NCBI GenBank assembly: GCA_015499995.1
Contig: JADNRV010000265.1
Coordinates: forward strand, 1 to 64,000
Direction: 5' to 3'
DNA from: Flammula alnicola
Lineage: Eukaryota > Basidiomycota > Agaricomycetes > Agaricales > Strophariaceae
DNA length: 64,000 bases
Below, piece by piece: positions 41,641 through 52,690 of the stretch; position 1 is the stretch's first letter; each line of letters starts with the position of its first letter. The translations under genes and the position numbers were made by a program. Below the pieces are notes generated by a model. It did not search any database. It was not told the origin of the DNA and was given only the letters and a program-made list of their open reading frames with translations.

Positions 41641-42409
41641 GAAGCATGAATCTCAAATGAATGAGAATAAAATAAGTTGAACATATGCACATGCATGCAC
41701 AGTGTAATCTGCCATTGAGAGAGTACAATGTTTTATTCACATATTGAAGTATAAACCAATTTATTAAATTGACTAGTGCGGATCTGTGAATCGGAGTACA
41801 AATGTGCCACAGCCAATCAAAACAGTTCTTTGTCTTGTGGAAAAGAGTCTGAGCTCTTTTATTATAAAAGATAGTACTGGTATCCTAATCTTACACTACA
41901 TAGTCTATGACCCATGATCTGGGACTCTAATACATCTTTAAGTAGGCTTGTAATCAGAAGTTTAGATAGCTAGACAAGAAAGATTGAGTCAGTACTACAA
42001 AAAATAAAATATCAGGGTTGATTCAGTAGTCAGATATGGAAAAGAGGGGTTGATTCAGAATATGTAATTCAGGGTTATATCAGGAGATGCAATAAATAAA
42101 ATACCAGGGTTGATTCAGTAGTTAGATATAGAAAAGAGGGGTTGATTCAGAACATGTAATTCAGGGTTATATCAGGAGATGCATTCTAGTTGAATCAGTA
42201 GTTCAATATTGCTGGAATTGAACTTCAAAAAGCAGGGTTGATTCAGAACATCATATAACAGGGGTTAGCCTTGTAGTTTTATTAAAGTTGGATCAGTACT
42301 TAATATTTAGTTGTATCAGTACTTATATTTTGGGGGTTGATTCAGCAGTCATTAAAGGGGGGTTTAATCAAAGACTACAGGGGGTAGAAACCCATCTTGC
42401 ATGAATATT

Positions 42410-44109
42410 TGCCCGTTTTCGATATAGAGTTATGGTACTGGAGAAATCCCCTGGACGCGCCTCAAAGACAGCTCGCCACGAGGTACGTTATCTAATCTAA
42501 TCTACATGAGGCCGATCTCCCAGCCCTACAGTGAGTGTTTGCATTCCTGGTTTCTATTCAACTTACTCTCCATCTCCACAGCCCATCGCTTTCCCCTCCG
42601 TGCACCATGCCAATCCTTCACAAGGCCCCAAGTTCCCTTCGGCGCTCATCCAGCATCGACGAAAGCCATTGCCTGACTCACACCGAAAGTTTTGAGCCCC
42701 ATTCCAATATTCAATCGCGTGTGGCCTTTTGACCATGAACGATGCGGAGTAGCACGGGTAGATCACATCAGGACAAGCGTGGCGAGTGCGAAGGTGTTGA
42801 CCAGGAGGGAGAGAATACTCTCAAGAGTCGACGCACGGGGGCTACGCGCCATGTCGATCCTGAGCAATCCGCGAGGATCTTGAAAGGTTGGCGAATGCTC
42901 GATTGCGAGACATTCTCATGGCAGGGTATGTATTTTCCATTGCACAGTCTGAATCGGACGCTGACTGACCATTTTGAGCATAGCCCGCCAGCGCACCATG
43001 TCCAACCACCTTCAAGTCAATCATGTCCGCATGCCCATCGATGCTGCGCGCGTTGGTACAACACATGGGCGACTTGAATCAGCGTAACATTTCACAGTAC
43101 ACGTCGACTCCTTCTCCTGTTCGGTCCTCAATGCTCGAATGCTTGAAATACAACTGCCAATATCGACAACCATACCCACACCATCCAACTCCCTTCCTGT
43201 ATTATTTCCCCGCATTCAGTCTATCGTTACAACGAGCATTGTGGTAATGGATGTCTTCCCTCGCCGTACAACCTTTGCATCTCCCTAAATACCCGTGTCC
43301 TTACCGTGACTTCCATCACATGTTCACCAATTCATCCTCGCGATACCGTTCGCCTCCACCTTGAACCATGCTTCGCACAATGAAGCGGGGCTACCATCCT
43401 TTTATCCTCTCCTCCCTTCGTTCTACCCGCTGGCTAGACCATCGTCATTGCCATCGGACACTCTTGGTTTCGCGACCGTCCTCTTGGCGATGGACTTCCA
43501 TCTTCCTTTAGCTTCATCACAGGCGTTGGAATTTCGTCAGCGCAGACTTCTGGCCGATGAAGATTTCGCACAGACTTTGTCTTAAGCTCCGAAGGGTTAC
43601 ATCTGTCATCTGACCCAGATGCAGAGTTCCAACTGATCCAACGCAATGGAGGATACCTGAAAGTTGTGCACGGTGCATTCAGACGAGGTGAAGAGAAGGA
43701 CGGAGAAAAGTGGACGGTTGATCATGAGAGTCAGACCGGCAACGAGACATCGCGATCACGACAGAGTGCGTATGTTCTTTCTTTTCGCCTTCGTCCTAGG
43801 ATTTGATCTGCTGACTAGGCCTGATTTCCGAAGTTTAGGTCGATACTTGGATGCCTAATAGCAACATCAATGCGAGTTTATCCTCGCTATTTCATCTTCC
43901 CAATTCCCGTTTTCAATGCTTAATTCATAGCCCTTCATCGAACTCGCTAGACAAATGAGCACTCATCTAGAGGCTGCACCTCAATCTCCGTGCCATCTAT
44001 CACGATAATCCCTCCCACCCTCCATCACGATATCGATGATAAGGGAGGAGGAAATGACGAGTCTCGTCCTCGCACCATATCGATGCCCCTCTAACCGCGA
44101 TACCTAACC
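42410..44109. other. Intergenic; inverted copy of dispersed repeat R
   Basis: 43040-43430 is the inverse of 37970-38270 (GGTCCTCAATGCTCGAATGC, ACATTCAGTCTATCG on the complementary strand, CCCGTGTCCTTACCGTGACT). 43370-43450 also resembles the inverse of 37900-37980. Outside it (42420-43030 and 43450-44100) short open frames exist on both strands but none is convincing. Confidence 0.5.
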
Positions 44110-44535
44110 TGTTGGGCCGATGTACGATATCTTATCGGGCACAGCGGCAGATCTGTTGTAACTTGTGGGACATCTACTCGTACCCGGTCAAGAACCCAAA
44201 CAAGCCCTTCCCGCAAGCAACTTATATGCTTGGAGTCCGAGTACACCGCAAAGAGGGATATTTGGAGCAAAACAGCGAGCTGTGTTTTACGCTGTACATG
44301 CCACAATTGTACATGCCTATCGCTTCTGGTGAGTTTTTCTTCTTTTCTTCTTAGTCGGTTGCAGTTTGTTGACTGGTCTGGTGCTCAGTCTGGACATCTG
44401 CACCACGCAAAGGCTGATGACACCTGGCATTCGTTCGCCTCGTCATCACGTTTCCCGTCATTTGCTCTTCAGGATTCCATCTCCTCCGGGGTTCGTTGGG
44501 GTCAACCGAGACCTAATACCCTGCCGAACAATTTT
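44110..44535 (+). pseudogene. DUF7137 gene fragment
   Basis: Protein words of the family remain in mixed frames: SGTAADLL, WDIYSYPVKNPNKPF, YLEQNSELCFTLYMPQLYMP and PIASG followed by the same intron position (GGTGAG). A second-exon relic follows with FHLLRGSLG-like sequence. A stop (TAA) and several indels break it. It is convergent with NACHT gene D, the same arrangement as the relic at 25105 and the intact DUF7137 gene. Confidence 0.65.
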
Positions 44536-44888
44536 TATGGTGTTTTCCTTTGGACGAATTAGGACATATTTTGTTCACTATGCTCCAGCCCCTTTGGTTT
44601 CTTTCTTCCGACAAGGCATTCCCCCTGATCACGAAATATTCATCGCTATAACATCTCCATCGTGATGCATGTCATACCACTGCTACCTCTTCATGTGTTC
44701 ACACCATATAGGACTCAGGATCATGTCGCAGATACACATTACCTCGTAATATGCTTCAGAAAGAGGGACTGCTAGGCTAGCGTAATACATGGCTGAGCTG
44801 AGATCTGACAAATAGCTAAGATGAAGCAGGAGTTATCTACAGCAGAGCGTTGTTTGCTCTACGATACCTATTTACATTCTCTCGATGT

Positions 44889-47727
44889 CTATGTGAAGTT
44901 TGCTCTGCTATGCTCGCTCGCTTTGAGTCTCTTGTTTGTGTGACAAACGCTATCACGATCTGGGATGGTATGCGCCCTCTGCCGTTTCCTGGACTGTTCG
45001 TGCTCGTCATGGGCAATCACAGTGTTTTGTCTCTCCTGTGAAGGCCTTGAGCTTACTCGCTCTCGTAAGGGTACTTGGATGAGTGGTGGCTTGTGTTCAT
45101 CCCATGCGGGTATGCATGCTGAGTCTTGCTCGTTCTCTTCAGATGCCAGATCTCGCTCGCTCTGGATATGGGCCGAGCTTCGTTCTCGCAAGAAAGGGAA
45201 TGCTTCGTGTGTCTACCACCATTTGTAGTCAGAATGTGTCCTTGTAGACTGACAGTTGTCGCCCTACCTTTGCCATATAATCTACAAGAGAGTTCATCCA
45301 TTCAACCCACATTTGCTCATTATCACGAAAGGGAAGGAATTTTCCGCGGAAATGAGACTCAAGGTGAGAAACCAGCCGAGTTCGGTACTCGACCGAGGAA
45401 GAGACTTGGTGTAAAGCCTCTTGCATTGAATTGAACCCGAAATTTTTTTGAAGGGAGAGATAAACATCGAACCGAGGTACTGCATTCTTAAGGAAGCATG
45501 GTGCACATCTCGAAGAGATATTCATGATATTTGTGTTGAAAACATTGACTTTGTCTTTCTGATCCTCTTCACTAATAACCTCAGGCTGTGAGTACAAATG
45601 CTGAGGAGAAATTGGACAGACTTACACTGATAGGCCGCGAAATATAACATGGCAACAATAAAGAGCGGCATATGCATATCTATTTCCACTCATTGCCGAT
45701 TTCCCTAATAGTTTGATGTCGCAAAAGAAAGCAGTGAGCTCTGGCTGAGACATCAAGGACCAATAGAAATCCAGTTCGGGGTCCATTTTAAAGGTATTTT
45801 TTTCGAGATGGCTGTTAATGTGGGAGTGTTAGACAATCTGGCTTATCAGAAGAGCTTCCAAGAACATACCTGGTAATGGCCATGTCCAATGGAAGTTTTT
45901 GTAGTTGATCTGATATCCATTCCTGAAGTTGAGCAACAACCTTCAATGGGATATGGGCTGTTTGAAATGAGGATAATTGTCTGTGCTGAAAAGTAACTGC
46001 ATGAAAAAGAGGTCGGTCAAGCAGGACAGAAAGGACACAGACATACCTCCCGCAAAATAAATCGGAGAAAACTGGCCATAGTCCTACATCCGAACATGGA
46101 GGCGAACCTTAAAAAGGTTTTCATGTTGAAGTCAGACAATGCATCATGAATCTCCGAGGGTGCCTCTCGAATGCTCTCCGCGAAATGTCCAAGACCATCG
46201 ACTTCAAGTAATTTAACATGGGGACTGCCCTTGTCTACCGGAGATATGGAAAGCTCGTCAATTGTGCTGTCAATCTGGCCTCAACACTTACATTCTGCAA
46301 TGTAGAGGATGCAATGGCAGAAAAGATGGACACAAATACTGTTACTATTAGCATAAAATGTTCCGGAACGGGTTTCATCCAGCAAGAAGTCCGGAAGAGA
46401 GGCATGAAGAAACTTGATCTGTGAGCTTTCAATTTCCACTATTGACGAAAGGTCAGTTAAAGCGAGTTCGACATTGCCCTCTCCGAGATCAAGCAAGCGC
46501 CCAATGAAGGGAATTTCGTCAACTGGCAAGTTGACAACGGGTGTTACCACCGGCATAAGGTGAACGCGGAGGATTTGGAGAACGAGATCAGAATCCTCGG
46601 TGCTTGCAAAAATATAGGTGTATAACGCATCGAGTTCCACGTATGGTCGATTCTTGGGATCTTTTACAAGCTCGACGATGATTCGCAAGCTCTTGATAGG
46701 ATGCAGCCGAGGCGATTTGATGTACTTGCTAACGGTAGCAGCATAGATGAATTGGCCGGACGATTTCTCGACGAGTTTATCGATATCGCAGGGGGCAGGC
46801 CAATCTAAGGGAATGATATTCCGGAGAGGATGCATGTCTCTAATTTTGCCCAAATTGTCGACAAGGAATGTTCGAATATCGTCATCGGGATTCCAAGAGT
46901 TGTCTAGGGGTAGTTGCCGGAGGAGGGGAGCAAGATCGCGATCGCCAAAAGCGGTCTGGATATTCTGTTCAGGCCGACTCGCAATGAGCAGTTTATGTGG
47001 GAGGTTGTGGTTCATCCGCGCGAGGGCTGCTACAAACGCGTTCACAATGGCATTCTGTGCATCCTTGTGGCGACACTCATCCAGACCATCAATGATAATG
47101 ATCTTGGGAAGGATTGGGATGGACGACGAATCGGAGAGTTGCGCCAGCGGAGTGACAATCAATTTGGAGATCTGTGCGTCCAGTCCCAAATCGAAGATGA
47201 ACCGGTTGCTGAGCAGTGCCATCGATATATCCTGTCGCATTTCTGGGATATTTTCCACCATCTGGTATGCAAGAGTCGCCACCAAGTATTTCTCATTGCT
47301 TCGCCTAACGTCGCTTGCCATCCTCAAGAAGAAGAACGAAGAAGAGAGTCGACCTCGTTCGGCGCACATCTGAGCAATTGTCCGTGCAATCGCTGACTTT
47401 CCAGCTCCAGCGGCACCGCGCATCCACATCACATGGCGAGGTTCATCGCTATCATTCAGCCAGTCCATTATTTCCTTCAGAATGGCGAGTCGGGTGTTCG
47501 GATGACATTTGGGAGCATCGTAGTTTTCATCGGAAGTATGAAACGCTCCTGGGACTACTTTGGATTCAAGAAGTTCTATGCCTAGTGTAGCCGAGCGGTT
47601 AGCATGGTATTCGGGACACAATAATGGGCTGACCCTTGTCTGCAATCAGGGCACCTGTATTCAGATCCCCCTCGATATGATTAAATACACCCCCGTTGAT
47701 GAGGAGGTTTCCCCCTCTCGGAAACAT
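44889..47727 (-). pseudogene. NACHT gene D, one nonsense codon
   Basis: Exon 1 47727-47634 (MFPRGGNLLINGGVFNHIEG), exon 2 from 47581, and further exons as in gene B down to the charged tail exon ending near 44889. Walker A GAAGAGKSA, Walker B IIIIDGLDEC and FLHASLPDFLLDETRSG are intact. At 46281-46283 the paralogs' TGG (Trp in CKCWDQID) is TGA. After it the frame continues normally with IDSTIDEL and SFLRFILRE, so this is a single recent inactivating change; a truncated protein with a complete NTPase (about 450 aa) could still be made. The tail diverges and is shorter than in C. It carries the promoter block with CATGTG in place of CACGTG. Confidence 0.82.
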
Positions 47728-47901
47728 GCAAATTGAGTTAACGTATGAGTCCAATGTAAGGACAAGGACGGGACCACAGTTTCTTCTTGATAAAGCGTAA
47801 GTTTGTCAATTGGAGGAAAGGTTTGGGAAAGGCCTTGTTGTCGTGTGTTGGCTTGCGGGTCATGTGCGTCAATGAAATTGGACGTTAAATCTACAAAGGG
47901 T

Positions 47902-48549
47902 ATGTACATAAGCGCTACCGGTAAGTGTTTAAGCTCCTATGCGAGATTGAATATCGAGGCTTGACTAGCTTGACTCTGACAGAGACCGCGAGCTTCTGGG
48001 ATACCCCGCCTCCTGTTCCGCCCAAAATCCGACCTAAGTCATACGCCTTTTGCCTTGATCGCGGTGCGCTGCCTTCCAACCCGCGTTCTCTAAGAAGGAA
48101 GCAAGCTGAAAGGAATTTAAATTCTCAGCGACCAAGGTTGGCGAAAGAGGTCAACCAGTGGACAACACATCTCAGAAAGGTATATGCGGTATGCTCAATA
48201 TCCACACGATTTTCCATACATGTATCTAACAGCCAATGTACCACTAACCATCCCAGTCGGGTCAGTCCTTTCGCACTCCATAACCGAAATCGCCACCCTC
48301 TGCAATACATCGACAACTAGACATACTACACCGGCGTGATCTTGCTGGTCGAATTGAAGCATTGAAAGGAAACCGAAGAATCCATCTCCGACCTTTCCTC
48401 CGTCGTTCTCATCCCTACCCCCATCATCATCCTCCAGATCGAATCGAACTAACTTGCCCAATTTCTCCACCGCCGACAGAAGTCACCTTTCCAACCCGCT
48501 CGCGCAGTCTACGAAGAAGCAGGTGGACAGCGTGCTGAACGACATCTAG
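47902..48549 (+). CDS. Hypothetical protein, divergent neighbour of NACHT D (3' part uncertain)
   Basis: Exon 1 47902-47920 (MYISAT) joins exon 2 47983-48179 in frame across a 62-bp intron, giving a 72-residue start with TPPPVPPKIRPKSYAF and a basic helix RRKQAERNLNSQRPRLAKEV. Further coding-like stretches follow: SVLSHSITEIATL (about 48244-48285) and a Ser/Pro-rich end with STADRSHLSNPLAQSTKKQV and DSVLNDI before TAG at 48547-48549. I could not join them without a frame break, so the gene may be decayed or have an exon I missed. The ATG is only 174 bp from that of NACHT D and is transcribed away from it. Family not recognised. Confidence 0.45.
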
Positions 48550-48559
48550 TAGACATCCT

Positions 48560-50150
48560 TTTCGCGGATCTGGAGCTGGAGAGGGGCAAGAGTACGGGAG
48601 TACGGGGTTGCAAGCTGCAGAAACGAATATCTCGTCCTAAGGAACGATGGGTTTCCGAACAGTTGACTCATGTATGGTTGGTAGTAGTGGAATTGGACGT
48701 GTGCGATGATAATGAAACCCCGATGCCTCGGACGGCGGTTGTGGAGGACTGGGAGGGTCGAAACAGGTTCCTGAAGACTCGGACTTGCTGGTCTTAGGCC
48801 GAGAGCCTGCGGATGTAATGGTGTCAATGAACAGCACGGACGTGCAACGATCGAAGGAGGAAAGAAGATAGGAAGATAAGAGGCTGATTGACGAGGAAGA
48901 GGATGAGAGGGATATATGCGAAGAGGAACAGCCAGCAACGGCAAAGGAGTGAACGATGAAGATTCGAAACAATAGATGAGATGCGCAGGAACCAAGAAAC
49001 GTACAATGATGGGGGGTGTAAATGGTACATATATGTTGCCTGCAGATTGAGATTGTATTTTACAAATAGAATCCTCTGACCGAAACTTGAGATCGGTAAC
49101 TAGCCAGAATTTCAGATAAAATCAAGAATAAAAAATAGAGAAAGAGACTGACCTCTAGACGATGAGACAGTCTCGACACCGTTACACCAGGTTTTCAAAA
49201 GGAAGATTCCTCAGACGTCGAATGGACGACGCCCTGCATTCCGTGGCAGGCTCATATCCCATCGCACACTTTCTCCTTGCTATAGCTCCTTCGTCACCTG
49301 TTTCGACTTGCCAGCCCCTCCGAAAATCCCAAAGTGAAACCTGCTTCGCCCGAACGAGGCCTCTGCGGACATCTTCCGCCTAGGTGTGCGCTAACAGACA
49401 GTAGGTTGTATATAGGGTGCCAAGCGCTTTCAGAGTAGACGGAGACGGAAAGACAGAAGGATTTGAACATGGAGAGAGGAGATAGCAGGCTATGAGCTAT
49501 GGAGGAACACGAGCACAAGCAGCATATCTGACTCATTTGTCAAGCAAGAGTTGTTGCTTGAATTACAGAAGGGGCTTCATTGTCTAGTAAAGAGTATTAG
49601 AGGAAGAAAATTCGTACTTAGGGGGCAAACATACCTGGGAAAGAATGGTGGTCTTGCCATAATTCCCGGCGAAGAAATCCCAGCGTTGGAGTTGGAGAAC
49701 GAATGTAAATGAGGCTTTGCGACGAGCGACTTTCGAAATGGCGTGGTCTGCATGGTCGATCAGATACTCGCAAACACTTATAAAATATTACCAGGGTCCA
49801 GGGAGGAGACAAGGACGAGAAGAGACTCGGAGAAAACGTTGAGAAGCATTAAATGTGCTTAGTTTGGTGCGAATCTATACGTTTAGCATGAGTACAAGGA
49901 AGAATAATCAGTATTTTCCAGTTCCATATACTTATTATTACTGAGTACTGATTGTTGGTGAAGGAGCAGTTGATGAGCGCTGAGCGCTGAGCATTGAACA
50001 TGGCTTGGCAGGCAGGTTGTGATGCTACATTACATGTCACATGTCACACGACCTCTTCTTCCACAACCTCCACCGACTTGAAGCTTTTTTCTCCCAAGAC
50101 CATGGTATATCAACCAAAACCTTGTCAACAAGGCAGAGTATCAGAGCTCT
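48560..50150. other. Intergenic, nothing recognised
   Basis: A minus-strand frame of 149 codons (48995-48546) is hydrophobic/proline-rich and has no recognisable start context or family. Other frames are short. No terminal repeats or target duplications were noticed. Confidence 0.4.
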
Positions 50151-50159
50151 AACCCTGAT

Positions 50160-50300
50160 ACCTAACTTGTTGGGCCAATGGGCGATATCATATCGGGCAC
50201 AGCGGCAGACCTCTCGCGGGACGTCTACTCGTACCCGGTCAAGCACCCGAACAAGCCCTTCTGTCGGAAACCTCCAGATTGCCTTATCAGGGATTTCCCT
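50160..50300 (+). pseudogene. Short DUF7137 fragment
   Basis: It reads ISGTAADLSRDVYSYPVKHP and NKPF, closely matching the piece at 44140-44215 (shared ATATCGGGCACAGCGGCAGA-type bases and ACGTCTACTCGTACCCGGTC). It shows that part of the NACHT-DUF7137 block was copied here too. Confidence 0.6.
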
Positions 50301-51229
50301 GAACAGGGTCGCTTTTTCTCTGATCACGTCGCTGTTAATGGCCGATTATGTGTCACCCATCATGACAAGCCGAATGTTGATAAGATCAGGTAGAGGGGTG
50401 GCCTGACGATGCATGCTGGACCTGATAAGATTAGATATATGGTTATTAATAAATCGAACGGGGGAAGTTGGTAACATCCAGGAAGCGTGCGAATTTCACG
50501 TGCGCGCTAGTCACTAGTGATTTAAATTAACGCGATGAACCATGGATTCGACTGTGGATGTCTTAGTTGCAGGTTCTGATTGCAAGTGGTACTTCCGTAG
50601 ACTTATTGTAAGTGCTAGAATGATAATTTAGGTGACTACCAATGTAATACTAGTAATAGTCTAATACAGCAATGCCATATCGCCTTCATTGAAACTGTCC
50701 AGACGGCAGGCCTAGTAATTACTTCGACCACTTCCTTGATCTAACATACTGCAGAAGACAGGGATTGGAAGTCGAACGGCTGATTTATGTGAGGCTAATG
50801 ATTCTAAAGGCTTAATATCCATGTCACAAATAGCTTGTTTTGAGCCGGCAATTGTTCTCGCCTCATAAATAATTCTGGGGTCATGGAATTTAGATCCGCA
50901 GCTAGGTAGGAAAGTACTAGAATCTCTAATTAATACTCATCTTGAAAGCACGAATCCAGGGATGCCAAACTAGTACCTCTAAATGTAATGGTTTAACCCG
51001 TAAAATTAGTAAATGGCACTTTCAGAACCTACTTAAAAGCCACCGCATGAACAAGCAAATACCCAAACTAACAATCTCACCTCCCAAGTTTTCCGAATCA
51101 TGCCACCTCGACTACAGCCAGCAGAAGTACTCTGCAAATGGTGCGAGCGTCTCTTTGCTGCACGCGGCGTCAAGCAGCATGAACGACGATGCCCAAATCG
51201 GCCTCACTCAGGCGCACAAGTCCTTCCGT

Positions 51230-52690
51230 TGAGAGACCCGCTACGCGCTCAGCGACCTAAACAACACACACAACTGCGGAGCGAGATCCTAACCAGGTCG
51301 AGCGACGCTCTACTAGTTTTAGAAATATGTAGTGTGCTTTGCTCCACAATGTCTATTTTGTTCCACTAGCTGACTTGTAGACAGTGCCTCGCGGTTCGTT
51401 TAAGTGGGTATGAGGGATTATTCAAATACACGTTTTATTGTAGTTTCAAGCTTCGTTTTATCACAGGGATGAACGGTTTTATTGATTTTAGGGTTTTATG
51501 TTTGAGAAAGGATCTCTAGGACGCTACTAGCTCGACTTTCGAAGCAACTAGCTGCTCTGAAGCTTTGGGAACTTGTCTGAAACTAAGGCCGCACTGTGCG
51601 CTACCTTCTGAACGGTCTGCTAGCCCACTGTGGACTCTGTTTCGGACTTCTTAGGCGCTCTCTTGGCCTCTAAGCACTCTCTGGCTTCTAAATTCTTGGA
51701 CCTTGTCCTCAAGAACTTTCTCTTTATTAACTAAGCCTTCTCTGGCTTTCAAACGAACTCTATTGAAGCCAAACTGATCCTTTATTCGCTTTCTTTCTTA
51801 CTAGGCACTGCGCCTTAGCTCAAAATAAAACAGGGAAGAGATTGCTTAAAGTAACTAGCTACAGAAGTACATCTTTTATACTACAGCTATGTGTGGTTCT
51901 GGTATGCGAATAAAATAGCGTAAAACATTCTTATCTCGTGTAAATAATGCCTGCAGGCAGTGGGTATAGGGTTGAGTATTCCAGGTGACCAGATAGAGGT
52001 CAAGGATTTGGAAATTCATCCTATTTTAGCGCGCTAGGACGCTCCTGACTTCCGCGTACCATGCGCATCATGCGTGCGTCTCGGCTAGCGGTGCCGCTTT
52101 ATTCCGGCTCTGCGGCCATCATTGATGCCGGTTCCTTCTTTCCTTTCTCGTCCTATTACCACTTTTGGTAGTCCCCCGGGTAGAGGGTAGAGCGTGCGTC
52201 TAACTAACGCGTCCGCGTCCCGTGCGTTTCTCCGTAAGTCACAAGATACGCTCGCTAGTAGTCGACGCATTCTCGTCTAGCTTTCACTAGCTGTGTCTCG
52301 CGCTCCTAGTTGTAGTATTTCGTAGCTAGCTATTCAGCAATACACTGATTGTACTGAATTCGCCGCGCACTAATTCCAAAGTATCCAGAAGTCTTTTTAA
52401 AATTATTCCCCATGGTGCGTTTATGCCTCGCTAGTTGTTTATGACTTATGCGTTCTGTGTTTTACTGCCTGATAACTTTTAACTGTCTCCCGGCTTATCA
52501 TACGGACTCAGCTAGCTCTGAACCGCGTCTGATTACCATTGTCACAGGTTATATGACAACTAGTAGTCGCATAGCTAGGCCTTAGACTACTAACTTGGGT
52601 AGGTTATAGTCTCTCTGTCTCGGTTATATTCTAGAGGTAAAAGATGATATATTCGCGAAATTCACGCGTGGCCGGTTATCGGCCCTATCA
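51230..52690 (-). repeat. Solo LTR inserted in the transposase gene
   Basis: 1461 bp. On the minus strand it runs TGATAGGGCC...GGGTCTCTCA. It matches, inverted, the LTR at 62300-63743 with scattered differences. The direct repeat CCGT at 51226-51229 and 52691-52694 is the target duplication. Removing the insert with one CCGT copy restores the reading frame (QVLP then SELAFNDFV). No internal retrotransposon sequence remains, as expected after recombination between two LTRs. Confidence 0.88.

Larger units (their letters stand above)
39733..42400. mobile_element. Non-coding element with repeat-built inverted termini and 9-bp target duplication
   Basis: The direct repeat ATGAATATT flanks the element at 39724-39732 and 42401-42409. 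The termini are inverted copies several hundred bp long (about 39742-40200 and 41950-42391), each built from many degenerate units of about 25-35 bp around TACTGAxTCAACCYTGG. The outermost common part reads GTTTCTACCCCTGTAGTCTTTGATTCAACC. Nine-bp duplications and long inverted repeats suit Mutator-like elements, but no transposase is present, so the superfamily is tentative. Nested inside are a hAT MITE (40614-41267) and a piece of LTR-like sequence (41515-41640). Confidence 0.75.

Noticed and set aside
46747..47373. Plus-strand open frame of 208 codons
   Set aside because: It is the antisense of the NACHT D exon and mirrors the same pattern at 22919-23545 opposite NACHT B; no family features.
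48546..48995. Minus-strand frame of 149 codons
   Set aside because: Low-complexity composition, no introns, start context or family, and an overlapping frame of similar length on the same strand.
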